Position numbers and translations under genes: made by a program. Below the pieces are notes generated by a model. That model worked only from the letters and a program-made list of their open reading frames with translations, did no database searches and was not told the DNA's origin. Shown here piece by piece: positions 33,208 through 40,352 of a DNA stretch of 64,000 nt. Every line of letters starts with the position of its first letter. Within the stretch, counting starts at the first letter, position 1. The DNA is from Sphingoaurantiacus capsulatus (GTDB taxonomy: Bacteria; Pseudomonadota; Alphaproteobacteria; Sphingomonadales; Sphingomonadaceae): assembly GCF_042648405.1 (NCBI RefSeq), contig NZ_JBHRXV010000013.1, positions 3,880 to 67,879 of the forward strand. The letters are read 5' to 3'.

Positions 33208-34046
33208 TATTGCAGCTGGCAGATGTCGAGGACGGACATGTCGGTATAGTCCTGATTCTCGCCCGCCATCGCCCAGATGAAGGCATAGGCGCGCGTGCCC
33301 GAGCCCATGTGCACCGACCAGGGCGGCGAGATCACCGCTTCCTCGTTCGCCATCACGATGTGCCGCATCGCCTCGCCCTCACCCATGTAGTGGAACACAC
33401 GGTCGTTGGGGCCGTCGAGGCCGAAGTAGAAATAGATCTCCGATCGGCGCTCGTGGATGTGCGGCGGCATGGTGTTCCACACCGATCCGGGCTTCAGAAC
33501 GGTCAGGCCCATGACCAGCTGCGCCGAATCGCAGACGCCGGGGATGACGAGCTGAAAGATCGTCCGCTCGTTCGATTCCTCGAGGCTGCCGCGCTCCAAT
33601 GCATTGGCGTCAGCGATCGACAGCTTGCGCGTCTTGAAGCCTTTGTGCGCCGGGCAGGACGCCAGATAGAAGCGCGCCCCCTCGCCGGCGAAGCTGACGT
33701 CGGTCGCGCCCATCGTCACATAGACGCAGTCCATGTGGCCGAGCGTGAAGCTCTCGCCGTCGACGGTGACGCTGCCCTCGACCTGCCCGACGTTGACCAC
33801 CGCCAGTTCGCGCCGTTCGAGGAAGGGATGGCCAGCGGCCGACGGCGGCTCGCTTTGCGTCGGCAGCTTCACCGGAGCGCCCGCCACCTGCACCCCGCCG
33901 ATCACGAAGCGGTCGGCATGGGTGTAGTTGAGCACGCACTCGCCGGCACGGAACAGGCCGGAGATCAGGTAGCGGTCACGCAGTTCCTCGTTCGACACGC
34001 ACTCCATCATGTCCGGGTGCGTCGCGTAATAGGTGCGTTCGAACAT
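33207..34046 (-). CDS. kduI: 5-dehydro-4-deoxy-D-glucuronate isomerase
   Basis: The 279-residue protein has the KduI layout: FERTYYATHPD start, FLERRELAVVNVG, and the zinc-binding block MPPHIHERRSEIYFYF (two His and Glu, around residue 195), then SPPWSVHMGSGTRAYAFIW with the fourth ligand His and IWAMAGENQDYTDM. It isomerises 4-deoxy-L-threo-5-hexosulose uronate to 2,5-diketo-3-deoxygluconate. The start ATG 34046 is preceded by TGGGGAGAAAA; an ATG at 34067 adds 7 residues but has no such site. 279 residues fits the family length. An operator is 40 bp upstream. Confidence 0.93.
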   Translation of the reverse strand: MFERTYYATHPDMMECVSNEELRDRYLISGLFRAGECVLNYTHADRFVIGGVQVAGAPVKLPTQSEPPSAAGHPFLERRELAVVNVGQVEGSVTVDGESFTLGHMDCVYVTMGATDVSFAGEGARFYLASCPAHKGFKTRKLSIADANALERGSLEESNERTIFQLVIPGVCDSAQLVMGLTVLKPGSVWNTMPPHIHERRSEIYFYFGLDGPNDRVFHYMGEGEAMRHIVMANEEAVISPPWSVHMGSGTRAYAFIWAMAGENQDYTDMSVLDICQLQ

Positions 34047-34084
34047 CGCTTTTCTCCCCAGGATCACCGGCTGCTTTTTCGTTT

Positions 34085-34100
34085 GGTAACCGGTGTCATT
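34085..34100. promoter_or_regulatory. LacI-type operator 3, kduI-kduD-kdgK promoter
   Basis: GGTAACCGGTGTCATT (34085-34100) has the regulon half-site ACCGGTGTCAT. It lies 39 bp upstream of the kduI start, in an 88-bp gap between kduI and the 3' end of the LacI gene. Confidence 0.7.
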
Positions 34101-34134
34101 CGCGGCTGCAAGCTAAACCGGCTTTTGCTATCGC

Positions 34135-35187
34135 CTATTCCTGCGGAGGCGGCGCGACCGAGGCGCGGCGCACTAGCGCCGACGGGAAACGCGACTGCTT
34201 CCCCGGCCCGTCATCGTCGCCGGCGTCGCCGATCAGCTTGACCGCGGCCGAATAGGCCATCTGCAGGATTGGCCAGCGGACGGTGCTGAGCGGCGGCCAG
34301 ATATGCGCGGCGATGGCGGTGTCGTCGAAGCCGACGATCGACAGATCTTCCGGGATGCTCAAGCCCCGCTGCCTCGCCGCATGCAGCACGCCCGCCGCCA
34401 TTTCGTCGTTCGACGCGAAGATCGCGGTCGGTCGCGGGCTGCGGTCGAGCAGGCGCCGCGCTGCTTCGAGGCCGGAGGCGAAGGTATAGTCGCCCTGCGT
34501 CATATACCCCTTCGGGAGGTCGATGCCGGCCTCGGCCAATGCCGCCTCGAAGCCGATCCGCCGCTCCTTCGCCGAGCGGAAGCCCTGCGGCCCTTCGACA
34601 AGGCCGATGCGGCGATGCCCCTGCGCGATCAGATATTCGGTCGCGGCCTTCACCGCATCCTGGTCGTCCGACGCCACCATGCGGTCGGGCGTGTCGAGCA
34701 TCGCCGAGCCCATGCGCGTGTAGCGACAGCCCGATTCCTCGCAGAGCCGCGCCAGCGCGTCATTTTCCGAGATCGGCGGGAGGAGCACGACGCCGAACAG
34801 CCGCTGCCGCTCGAGAAAGGCGCGAACATCGTCGAGCATCGCCGGCGAGCGGCGATCGACCGGCCGCACCACCAGTTCGAAATCGGTGCCGTGCAGCGCA
34901 TCGAGGATGCCCTGCTGCACGCCCAGCACCATCTGCGAGTTCGGGTTGTCGTGGATCAGTCCGATCAGGAAATTGCGTCCCAGCGCCAGCGCCCGCGCCT
35001 GCGGGTTGGGCACATAGCCCAGCTCGTCGATCACGGTCTGCACCCGCTCGCGCGTGGCGTCGCTCAGCAGCGGCGAGCGGTTGATGACGCGGCTCACCGT
35101 CTTTTTCGACACGCCGGCGAGGCGGGCCACGTCGTTGATCGTGGCCTTCATGCGATCGCTCGCGGTCAGGGGGGCCTTGTCGGTCAA
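34135..35187 (-). CDS. LacI family regulator of the pectin locus
   Basis: The product (350 aa from TTG 35187) has a LacI DNA-binding head ATINDVARLAGVSKKTVSRV with hinge GYVPNPQARALA, then a periplasmic-binding-protein-like effector domain (FLIGLIHDNPNS, VVLLPPISEN, GHRRIGLVEGP, IFASNDEMAAGVL). The preferred start is TTG 35187, with GGAGGATGA 5 nt upstream; ATG 35151 lacks a ribosome site. It is divergent from kdgA, with an operator in the 172-bp gap. It probably represses the pectin genes and releases on a 2-keto-3-deoxy sugar acid; the effector is an inference. Confidence 0.85.
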   Translation of the reverse strand: MTDKAPLTASDRMKATINDVARLAGVSKKTVSRVINRSPLLSDATRERVQTVIDELGYVPNPQARALALGRNFLIGLIHDNPNSQMVLGVQQGILDALHGTDFELVVRPVDRRSPAMLDDVRAFLERQRLFGVVLLPPISENDALARLCEESGCRYTRMGSAMLDTPDRMVASDDQDAVKAATEYLIAQGHRRIGLVEGPQGFRSAKERRIGFEAALAEAGIDLPKGYMTQGDYTFASGLEAARRLLDRSPRPTAIFASNDEMAAGVLHAARQRGLSIPEDLSIVGFDDTAIAAHIWPPLSTVRWPILQMAYSAAVKLIGDAGDDDGPGKQSRFPSALVRRASVAPPPQE

Positions 35188-35273
35188 ATCATCCTCCAGC
35201 GACGCGACCTTAGCGCAAGATTCTCGCTGCGCCATCCGGGCAGGGCTTGCCCCGCGCCGCGCATCGTCGCATG

Positions 35274-35289
35274 ATGACACCGGTTACCT
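35274..35289. promoter_or_regulatory. LacI-type operator 4, lacI/kdgA divergent promoter
   Basis: ATGACACCGGTTACCT (35274-35289) is between the divergent LacI gene and kdgA. It is the reverse complement of the operator-3 core (ATGACACCGGTTACC). It could serve autoregulation as well as kdgA control. Confidence 0.7.
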
Positions 35290-35359
35290 GATAAGAAATG
35301 CATTGGGGAGCAGAAAGTGGGAGCCAATTCGGCGCGGGTGGCGAGCCTTGGCGGCATGC

Positions 35360-35977
35360 ATGCCTGATCTCGCGACGATCATGACCGCCGCGCCGGTAAT
35401 CCCGGTGCTGGTGATCGACGATGTCGCCGACGCGGTGCCGCTCGCCGAGACCTTGGTCGCCGCCGGCCTGCCGGTGCTCGAAGTCACCTTCCGCACCGCC
35501 GCCGCGCTCGACGCCATCCGCGCGATGGCGAAGGTGCCGGGCGCGATCGTCGGCGCGGGCACGGTGCTCGACCCCGATCTCTACACCGCGGCGGTCGATG
35601 CGGGCGCCAGCTTCGCGGTCAGCCCCGGCCTCACCGACCGGCTGGCGCGCGCCGCCGCCGATGGCCCGGCACCGCTGCTGCCCGGCGTCGCCTCGGCGTC
35701 GGACATCATGCGTGCCCGCGATCATGGCTTCAGCCGCCTGAAATTCTTTCCGGCGTCGATCGCCGGCGGCATCCCGGCGCTGTCGGCCTATGCCTCGGTG
35801 TTCGGCGACCTGCGCTTCTGCCCGACCGGCGGGATCACCGCGGACAACGCCGCCGACTGGCTGGCGCTTCCCTTCGTCGACTGCGTCGGCGGCACCTGGA
35901 TCGTCCCGCGCGGGGGTGCCCGCGACCTCACCGCCATCGCCGAGCGCGCTCGCCGCGCCGCTGCGCCGATCGCCTGA
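35360..35977 (+). CDS. kdgA: KDPG aldolase
   Basis: The 205-residue class I aldolase has PVLEVTFRTAAALDAI with the catalytic Glu (LEVTFRT), GAGTVLDPD, SPGLTDRLARAA, and the Schiff-base lysine in RLKFFPASIAGG (~residue 135), then CPTGGITADNA. It splits 2-keto-3-deoxy-6-phosphogluconate into pyruvate and glyceraldehyde-3-phosphate. ATG 35360 is chosen because the conserved PVIPVLVIDD begins just after it; the open frame to 35054 is not coding in character. It is followed by the hydratase-family gene, with operator 5 between them. Confidence 0.92.
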   Translation: MPDLATIMTAAPVIPVLVIDDVADAVPLAETLVAAGLPVLEVTFRTAAALDAIRAMAKVPGAIVGAGTVLDPDLYTAAVDAGASFAVSPGLTDRLARAAADGPAPLLPGVASASDIMRARDHGFSRLKFFPASIAGGIPALSAYASVFGDLRFCPTGGITADNAADWLALPFVDCVGGTWIVPRGGARDLTAIAERARRAAAPIA

Positions 35978-36018
35978 AGGACCTCGACAAATGCCGAAGC
36001 AGATCAGGCACGTTTGCC

Positions 36019-36034
36019 AATGACACCGGTTTCC
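36019..36034. promoter_or_regulatory. LacI-type operator 5, hydratase/MFS promoter
   Basis: AATGACACCGGTTTCC (36019-36034) matches the ATGACACCGGT half of the regulon site; the other half is degenerate. It is about 40 bp upstream of the GTG start at 36073. Confidence 0.6.
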
Positions 36035-36072
36035 TTTATCGTGACGACCAAGAACAAGAAGGGGGAGCGTCC

Positions 36073-36858
36073 GTGAGTTCAGAGCGTGATCGCGATGCGA
36101 TCGCCGGGCGTTTCCGTGCCGCGCGGCGCGCCGCCGGCAGCTTCGCCGACTTCCCCGGTGAGCTTCCCGCCACCCTCGACGAAGCCTATGCCGTGCAGGA
36201 CGCGGCGATCACCGGCTGGGACCGCCCGGTGCTCGGCTGGAAGGTCGGCCGTATCATGCCGCCGTTCGAGGAAGCGCTCGGCGCCGAACGCCTCGCCGGC
36301 CCGATCTTCGATGTGCGCGAGGGCGAACCCGCCATGCCGGTGTTCGCCGATGGCTTTGCGGCGGGCGAGGCGGAATTCCTGTTGCGGCTCGGCGCGGTGC
36401 CCGCCGGCAAGACGCGCTTCACGCTCGATGCTGCCGCCGACGCTATTGACGCCGTGCACCTCGGCATCGAGATCGCCAGCTCGCCACTGCGGCCGATCAA
36501 CGATATCGGCCCGGCGGCGGTCGTCTCCGACTTCGGCAACAACAACGGCCTCGTCGTCGGCCCGGCGATCGAGAACTGGCGGATCAGCGGCTTCGAGGAC
36601 TGGACCGTCACGACGCTGATCGACGGCGTCGCCGTCGGCACGGGGGCCGCGCGCGGCTTTCCCGACGGCGCGATCGGCGCCGTGCGCTTCTTCCTTGAAC
36701 TGATGGCGCGGCGCGGCATTGCGATCGTGCCCGGCTGGTGGATTTCATCCGGCGCGGTCACCGGCGTCCACGAGGCAAAGCCCGGCCAGACGGTCGAGGC
36801 GCGCTTCGACGGCCACGGCAGCGTCAAATGCCGTCTCGAAGCGGCGCAACCGAGCTAA
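36073..36858 (+). CDS. 2-keto-4-pentenoate hydratase family protein (MhpD/FAH-fold)
   Basis: The 261-residue protein has the MhpD-type pattern: LDEAYAVQDA, LGWKVGR, a metal-binding Glu-x-Glu-like site in AGEAEFLLRLG (~residue 98), HLGIEIASSPL with the third acidic ligand, FGNNNGLVVGPAI and GWWISSGAVTG. Known members hydrate 2-keto-4-pentenoates or decarboxylate oxalocrotonate in aromatic meta-cleavage. That does not fit the pectin route, so the true substrate here is probably a 2-keto-3-deoxy or unsaturated keto acid. Start is GTG with AGGGGGAG upstream. It sits under LacI operator 5 and 24 bp before the sugar-acid transporter gene. Confidence 0.75.
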   Translation: MSSERDRDAIAGRFRAARRAAGSFADFPGELPATLDEAYAVQDAAITGWDRPVLGWKVGRIMPPFEEALGAERLAGPIFDVREGEPAMPVFADGFAAGEAEFLLRLGAVPAGKTRFTLDAAADAIDAVHLGIEIASSPLRPINDIGPAAVVSDFGNNNGLVVGPAIENWRISGFEDWTVTTLIDGVAVGTGAARGFPDGAIGAVRFFLELMARRGIAIVPGWWISSGAVTGVHEAKPGQTVEARFDGHGSVKCRLEAAQPS

Positions 36859-36882
36859 GGAATACCCTGGGGAGGGATTGAG

Positions 36883-38166
36883 ATGGCGAGTGTGACTGAG
36901 GCGACGACGCCGGAAGGCGGCCGCGTCGGGCGGGTGCGCTGGACGATCTGCGCGCTGCTCTTCTTTGCAACGACGATCAACTACATCGACCGGCAGATGA
37001 TCAGCGTCCTGAAGCCGACGCTGGAGGCGGAGTTCGGCTGGAGCGAGACCACCTATGCCGACATCGTCTTCGCCTTTCAGCTCTCCTACGCCATCGGCTA
37101 TTTCATCTTCGGTCACGTCATGGACCGCATCGGCGCGCGCTACGGCTATTCGCTCGCCGCGCTGATCTGGGGCACCGCCGCGATGATGACCTCGGCGGCG
37201 CGCGACGTCGGCCATTTCATGCTCGCGCGTTTCGTGCTCGGCCTCGGCGAATCGGGCAACTTCCCCGCCGGCATCAAGGCGGTGGCGGAGTGGTTCCCGA
37301 AGAAGGAGCGCGCGTTCGCGGTCGGTATCTTCAACGCCGGCGCGAATATCGGCGCGATCCTGACGCCGCTGATCGCGCCGCTGCTCGTCGTCGCCTTCGG
37401 CTGGCGCGCCGCCTTCCTGATCACCGGCGGACTCGTGTTCGTGTGGATCGCCATCTGGCTGCTCGTCTATCGCAGCCCGCGCGAGAAGAAGAACCTGTCG
37501 GCGGCCGAGCTCGCCTATATCGAGAGCGACCCCGCCGACACGCCCGGCAAGGTGCCGTGGAGCAGCCTGCTGCGCCGCCGCCAGACCTGGGCTTACGCGG
37601 TCGGCAAATTCCTGATCGACCCGATCTGGTTCTTCCTGCTGTTCTGGCTGCCTGACTTCTTCGCCAAGCAGCACGGGCTCGACCTGATGACCTTCGGCCC
37701 GCCGCTGGTCGCCATCTACATCATCTCCGATGTCGGCTCTGTGGCCGGCGGCTGGCTGTCGTCGGCGCTGATCAAGCGCGGCTGGACGATCAACCGCGCC
37801 CGCAAGACGGCGATGCTGATCTGCGCGTTGTGCGTGCCGCCGGTGGCGTTGGCACCCGGGATCGACAATCTGTGGACGGCAGTGCTGCTGATCGGCCTCG
37901 CCACCGCCGCGCACCAGGGCTTCTCCGCCAATCTCTACACGCTGCCGTCCGACCTGTTTCCGCGCAAAGCGGTGGGCGGGGTCATCGGCATCGGCGGCAC
38001 CATCGGCGCGATCGGCGGCATGTTCATGGCGAAGTTCACCGGCTGGATGCTCGACACCACCGGCAGCTATGTGCCGATGTTCATCATCGCCGGCTCCGCC
38101 TACCTCGTCGCGCTGCTCGCCATCCACCTGCTGGTGCCGCGGATGGAGCCGGTCGAGGAGGTCTGA
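36883..38166 (+). CDS. hexuronate-type MFS transporter (ExuT/ACS family)
   Basis: The 427-residue MFS carrier has TTINYIDRQMISVLKP in TM1, GHVMDRIGARYGYSL (loop 2-3 motif), ARFVLGLGESGNFPAGIKAV in TM4 and WFPKKERAFAVGIFNAGANIG in TM5. These signatures mark the anion:cation symporter family with ExuT (galacturonate/glucuronate). It would bring the monomeric or unsaturated galacturonate made in the periplasm into the cytoplasm. GGGGAGGGATTGAG precedes ATG 36883. A final 20 residues form a charged tail. Part of the LacI regulon by position. Confidence 0.88.
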   Translation: MASVTEATTPEGGRVGRVRWTICALLFFATTINYIDRQMISVLKPTLEAEFGWSETTYADIVFAFQLSYAIGYFIFGHVMDRIGARYGYSLAALIWGTAAMMTSAARDVGHFMLARFVLGLGESGNFPAGIKAVAEWFPKKERAFAVGIFNAGANIGAILTPLIAPLLVVAFGWRAAFLITGGLVFVWIAIWLLVYRSPREKKNLSAAELAYIESDPADTPGKVPWSSLLRRRQTWAYAVGKFLIDPIWFFLLFWLPDFFAKQHGLDLMTFGPPLVAIYIISDVGSVAGGWLSSALIKRGWTINRARKTAMLICALCVPPVALAPGIDNLWTAVLLIGLATAAHQGFSANLYTLPSDLFPRKAVGGVIGIGGTIGAIGGMFMAKFTGWMLDTTGSYVPMFIIAGSAYLVALLAIHLLVPRMEPVEEV

Positions 38167-38242
38167 CCCTCTCGACCGACAACCGATACCCGCCGACAAA
38201 CCGGCATCGACGCTCGGTCACGTTCCGCCTAGATTGCAGGGC

Positions 38243-39253
38243 GTGACCGAGCGTGATCGTCAGCCTTTCAGCCGGATGCTCTCCGCCTACCGCAAGCGGG
38301 CGGGGCTGTCGCAACTGTCGCTGTCGCTCGAAGCCGCCCTTTCCACCCGCCACCTCGGCTTCCTCGAAAGCAGCCGCGCGCGGCCGAGCGCCACCATGGT
38401 GAAGAAGCTCGCAACCGCGCTGGCGCTGACCGACAGCGAGCGCGACGGGCTGCTCGTCGCCGCCGGCTTCGCGCCGTGGCGGATCGACACCGGTCCCGCC
38501 GACCAGCCGCTGATGACCGGTGGCGCCATCGGCGCGCTCGCCTTCGACAGCGCGGTGGCGATGGCGACCGCGGACGACGCCGAGACGGTCGTGGCGCTCG
38601 CAGCACGCCTGTTCGGGGCCGTCGGCATCGATCAATTCATCAGCGGCACGCTGCGCCGCGGCCTCGACGGCCGCTGGCTGATCGAGCGCGATATCGCCGG
38701 CCGGCCGGCGATCGGCTGGCTCAGCCATATCGAGATCAACGACTATCGTGATCGCGACGTGCTGGTCTCGATCACCTCGCGGGCGCATCGCGGCTTCGTG
38801 TGGGAGGATGTGACGCGCGTGCCGCTCGCCGCCGACCAGCGCCGCATCCTCGACGAGGCGAACGACTTCGGCATCACCAGCGGGTTCGTGTTTCCGGTGC
38901 AACGCGGCGACGGCAGCGTCCGCGCGCTGACCTCCTGGGCGGAACGGCTCGATCCCGCCGACCCCGCGCTGCGCGCCGCGGCCGGGCTGGTCGCCGCCGC
39001 GCTGATCGACAATCTCGACCGGCTGCGCGCCGATGCGCATCCGGCGAACACGCCGGCCCGGCTGCCCGACGCCCATCGCGACGTGCTCGGCTGGATCGGC
39101 GCGGGCCGCTCGGTGGCCTGGATCGCCGCGCGTCGCAGCCGCACCGAGGAGGAGACGCGCGACCTGATCGGCGCGGCGACCCGCGCGATGGGTGCCTCGT
39201 CGCCCGCGCAGGCGACCACGCGCGCCGTCGCGCTCGGCCTGCTGGCGGCTTGA
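38243..39253 (+). CDS. XRE-HTH / autoinducer-binding / LuxR-HTH three-domain regulator
   Basis: The product (336 aa from GTG 38243) has three parts. Residues ~9-68 are an XRE helix-turn-helix (FSRMLSAYRKRAGLSQLSLS, STRHLGFLESSRARPS) of the MmyB type. Residues ~85-262 resemble a LuxR-type autoinducer-binding domain: SHIEINDYRDRDVLV, GFVWEDV with the conserved Trp and Asp, ANDFGITSGFVFPVQ and ALTSWAERLDP. Residues ~278-336 resemble a LuxR-type HTH (DAHRDVLGWIGAGRSVAWIA, TRAVALGLL). MmyB-type XRE proteins normally end in a different ligand domain. It could sense an acyl-homoserine-lactone-like or other lipophilic ligand. The GTG start is poorly supported by a weak AGGG; ATG 38276 would cut into the first helix. 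No AHL synthase gene is seen here. Confidence 0.65.
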   Translation: MTERDRQPFSRMLSAYRKRAGLSQLSLSLEAALSTRHLGFLESSRARPSATMVKKLATALALTDSERDGLLVAAGFAPWRIDTGPADQPLMTGGAIGALAFDSAVAMATADDAETVVALAARLFGAVGIDQFISGTLRRGLDGRWLIERDIAGRPAIGWLSHIEINDYRDRDVLVSITSRAHRGFVWEDVTRVPLAADQRRILDEANDFGITSGFVFPVQRGDGSVRALTSWAERLDPADPALRAAAGLVAAALIDNLDRLRADAHPANTPARLPDAHRDVLGWIGAGRSVAWIAARRSRTEEETRDLIGAATRAMGASSPAQATTRAVALGLLAA

Positions 39254-39287
39254 CCTACCTGCCAGATAATCGACGCCCCCGCGTCGC

Positions 39288-39319
39288 TTGACGCATCATC
39301 CGTATTATCTAAATAATAC
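39288..39319 (+). promoter_or_regulatory. promoter with inverted repeat upstream of the metallopeptidase gene
   Basis: GTATTATCTAAATAATAC (39302-39319) is a perfect 7-bp inverted repeat with a 4-nt centre, A/T-rich in very G/C-rich surroundings. TTGACG (39288-39293) is 16 bp upstream of TAAATA, so the dyad overlaps a -10 region. It resembles an operator; no regulator is identified, although the XRE/LuxR-type gene is the immediate upstream neighbour. Confidence 0.45.
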
Positions 39320-39343
39320 ACATGGCATTTACGGAGAGCGCAT

Positions 39344-40249
39344 ATGGCCCGACTGTTGTTGCCGATCGCCGCCGCCGCGCTGCTCGCTAGCCCGGCCGTC
39401 GCCCGCACCCCGGACATTCGCACCGAAGACGTCGAGCGTTTCTACGCGCTCTATGACGCGGCCGGCGGCAAGCCGACCGCCGAGGTGCTCCAGCGCGACT
39501 ACCTCGACAAGGGCACGCCCGGCCTGAAGGAGTTCGCGCGGCTGCGCCGCATCACCGGCGAGCGCATCGCCGCCGCCATTGCGCAAACGCCGAAGGTTTA
39601 CACCGACGCCCGCGACTGCGCGGCGCTGTTGCCGAAGATCACGGCACGCCTGAGCGCTTCGCTGACGCGGCTCGGCGAAATCTACCCCGAAGCGAGTTTC
39701 CCGCCGGTCACCCTGACGATCGGGCGCAGCCGGCCGGTCGGGGTCGCCAATGCGACGGGCGTCTACATCGGCCTGGAGGCTTTGTGCGCCTGGGAAATGC
39801 CCGACCCCGACCGCGAGAACCGCTTCGTCCATGTCATCGCGCATGAATTTGTCCACGTGCAGCAGCCCGGCGCGCAGGTGGAGGATGACAAGGCCTCGGT
39901 GCTTCATGCCTCGCTGCTCGAAGGCGGCGCCGAGCTCATCGGCGAACTGATGTCGGGCTCGCTCTCGTACAAGCACCTGCTCACCGCGACGCGCGGGCGG
40001 GAGAAAGAATTCGAGACGGCGTTTCTCGCCGATATCGACAAGCCGGCGATGGGCTCCAACTGGCTCTACAACGGCCTCGGCACACCCGAGAATCCGACCG
40101 ATCTCGGCTATTGGATCGGCTACCGTATCGCGAAGGCCTATTATGCCAAAGCCCAGGACAAGCGCGCCGCGGTCAAGGCGATCATCGAAATGAAGGACCC
40201 CAAAGCCTTCCTCGCCGCCAGCGGCTGGACGCCGGGGATGCGCTTCTAA
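39344..40249 (+). CDS. exported putative zinc metallopeptidase (DUF2268-like)
   Basis: The 301-residue protein has a signal peptide (MARLLLPIAAAALLASPAVA) and the zincin motif HVIAHEFVHVQQ (HExxH, ~residue 166), with a later GGAELIGEL whose Glu is the likely third ligand (about 30 residues on), as in gluzincins and DUF2268. The mature N-terminus TPDIRTEDVERFYALYDAA is typical of that group. Function probably proteolysis or peptide processing in the periplasm; substrate unknown. GGAGAGCG precedes ATG 39344. An A/T-rich inverted repeat lies in its promoter. Confidence 0.7.
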   Translation: MARLLLPIAAAALLASPAVARTPDIRTEDVERFYALYDAAGGKPTAEVLQRDYLDKGTPGLKEFARLRRITGERIAAAIAQTPKVYTDARDCAALLPKITARLSASLTRLGEIYPEASFPPVTLTIGRSRPVGVANATGVYIGLEALCAWEMPDPDRENRFVHVIAHEFVHVQQPGAQVEDDKASVLHASLLEGGAELIGELMSGSLSYKHLLTATRGREKEFETAFLADIDKPAMGSNWLYNGLGTPENPTDLGYWIGYRIAKAYYAKAQDKRAAVKAIIEMKDPKAFLAASGWTPGMRF

Positions 40250-40352
40250 CGCGTCTAGCGCGCGTAGGCCCCCACGCGCCCGACGCGCGAAAGCCCTTGC
40301 GGGATGCGCGGCAGCCGCGCAACTCGGGGGCGACGGGAAACGGGGAGCAGGC

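Noticed and set aside
36745..38199. A 484-codon open frame on the minus strand
   Set aside because: It is antisense to the ExuT-like MFS gene and has only low-complexity charged sequence.
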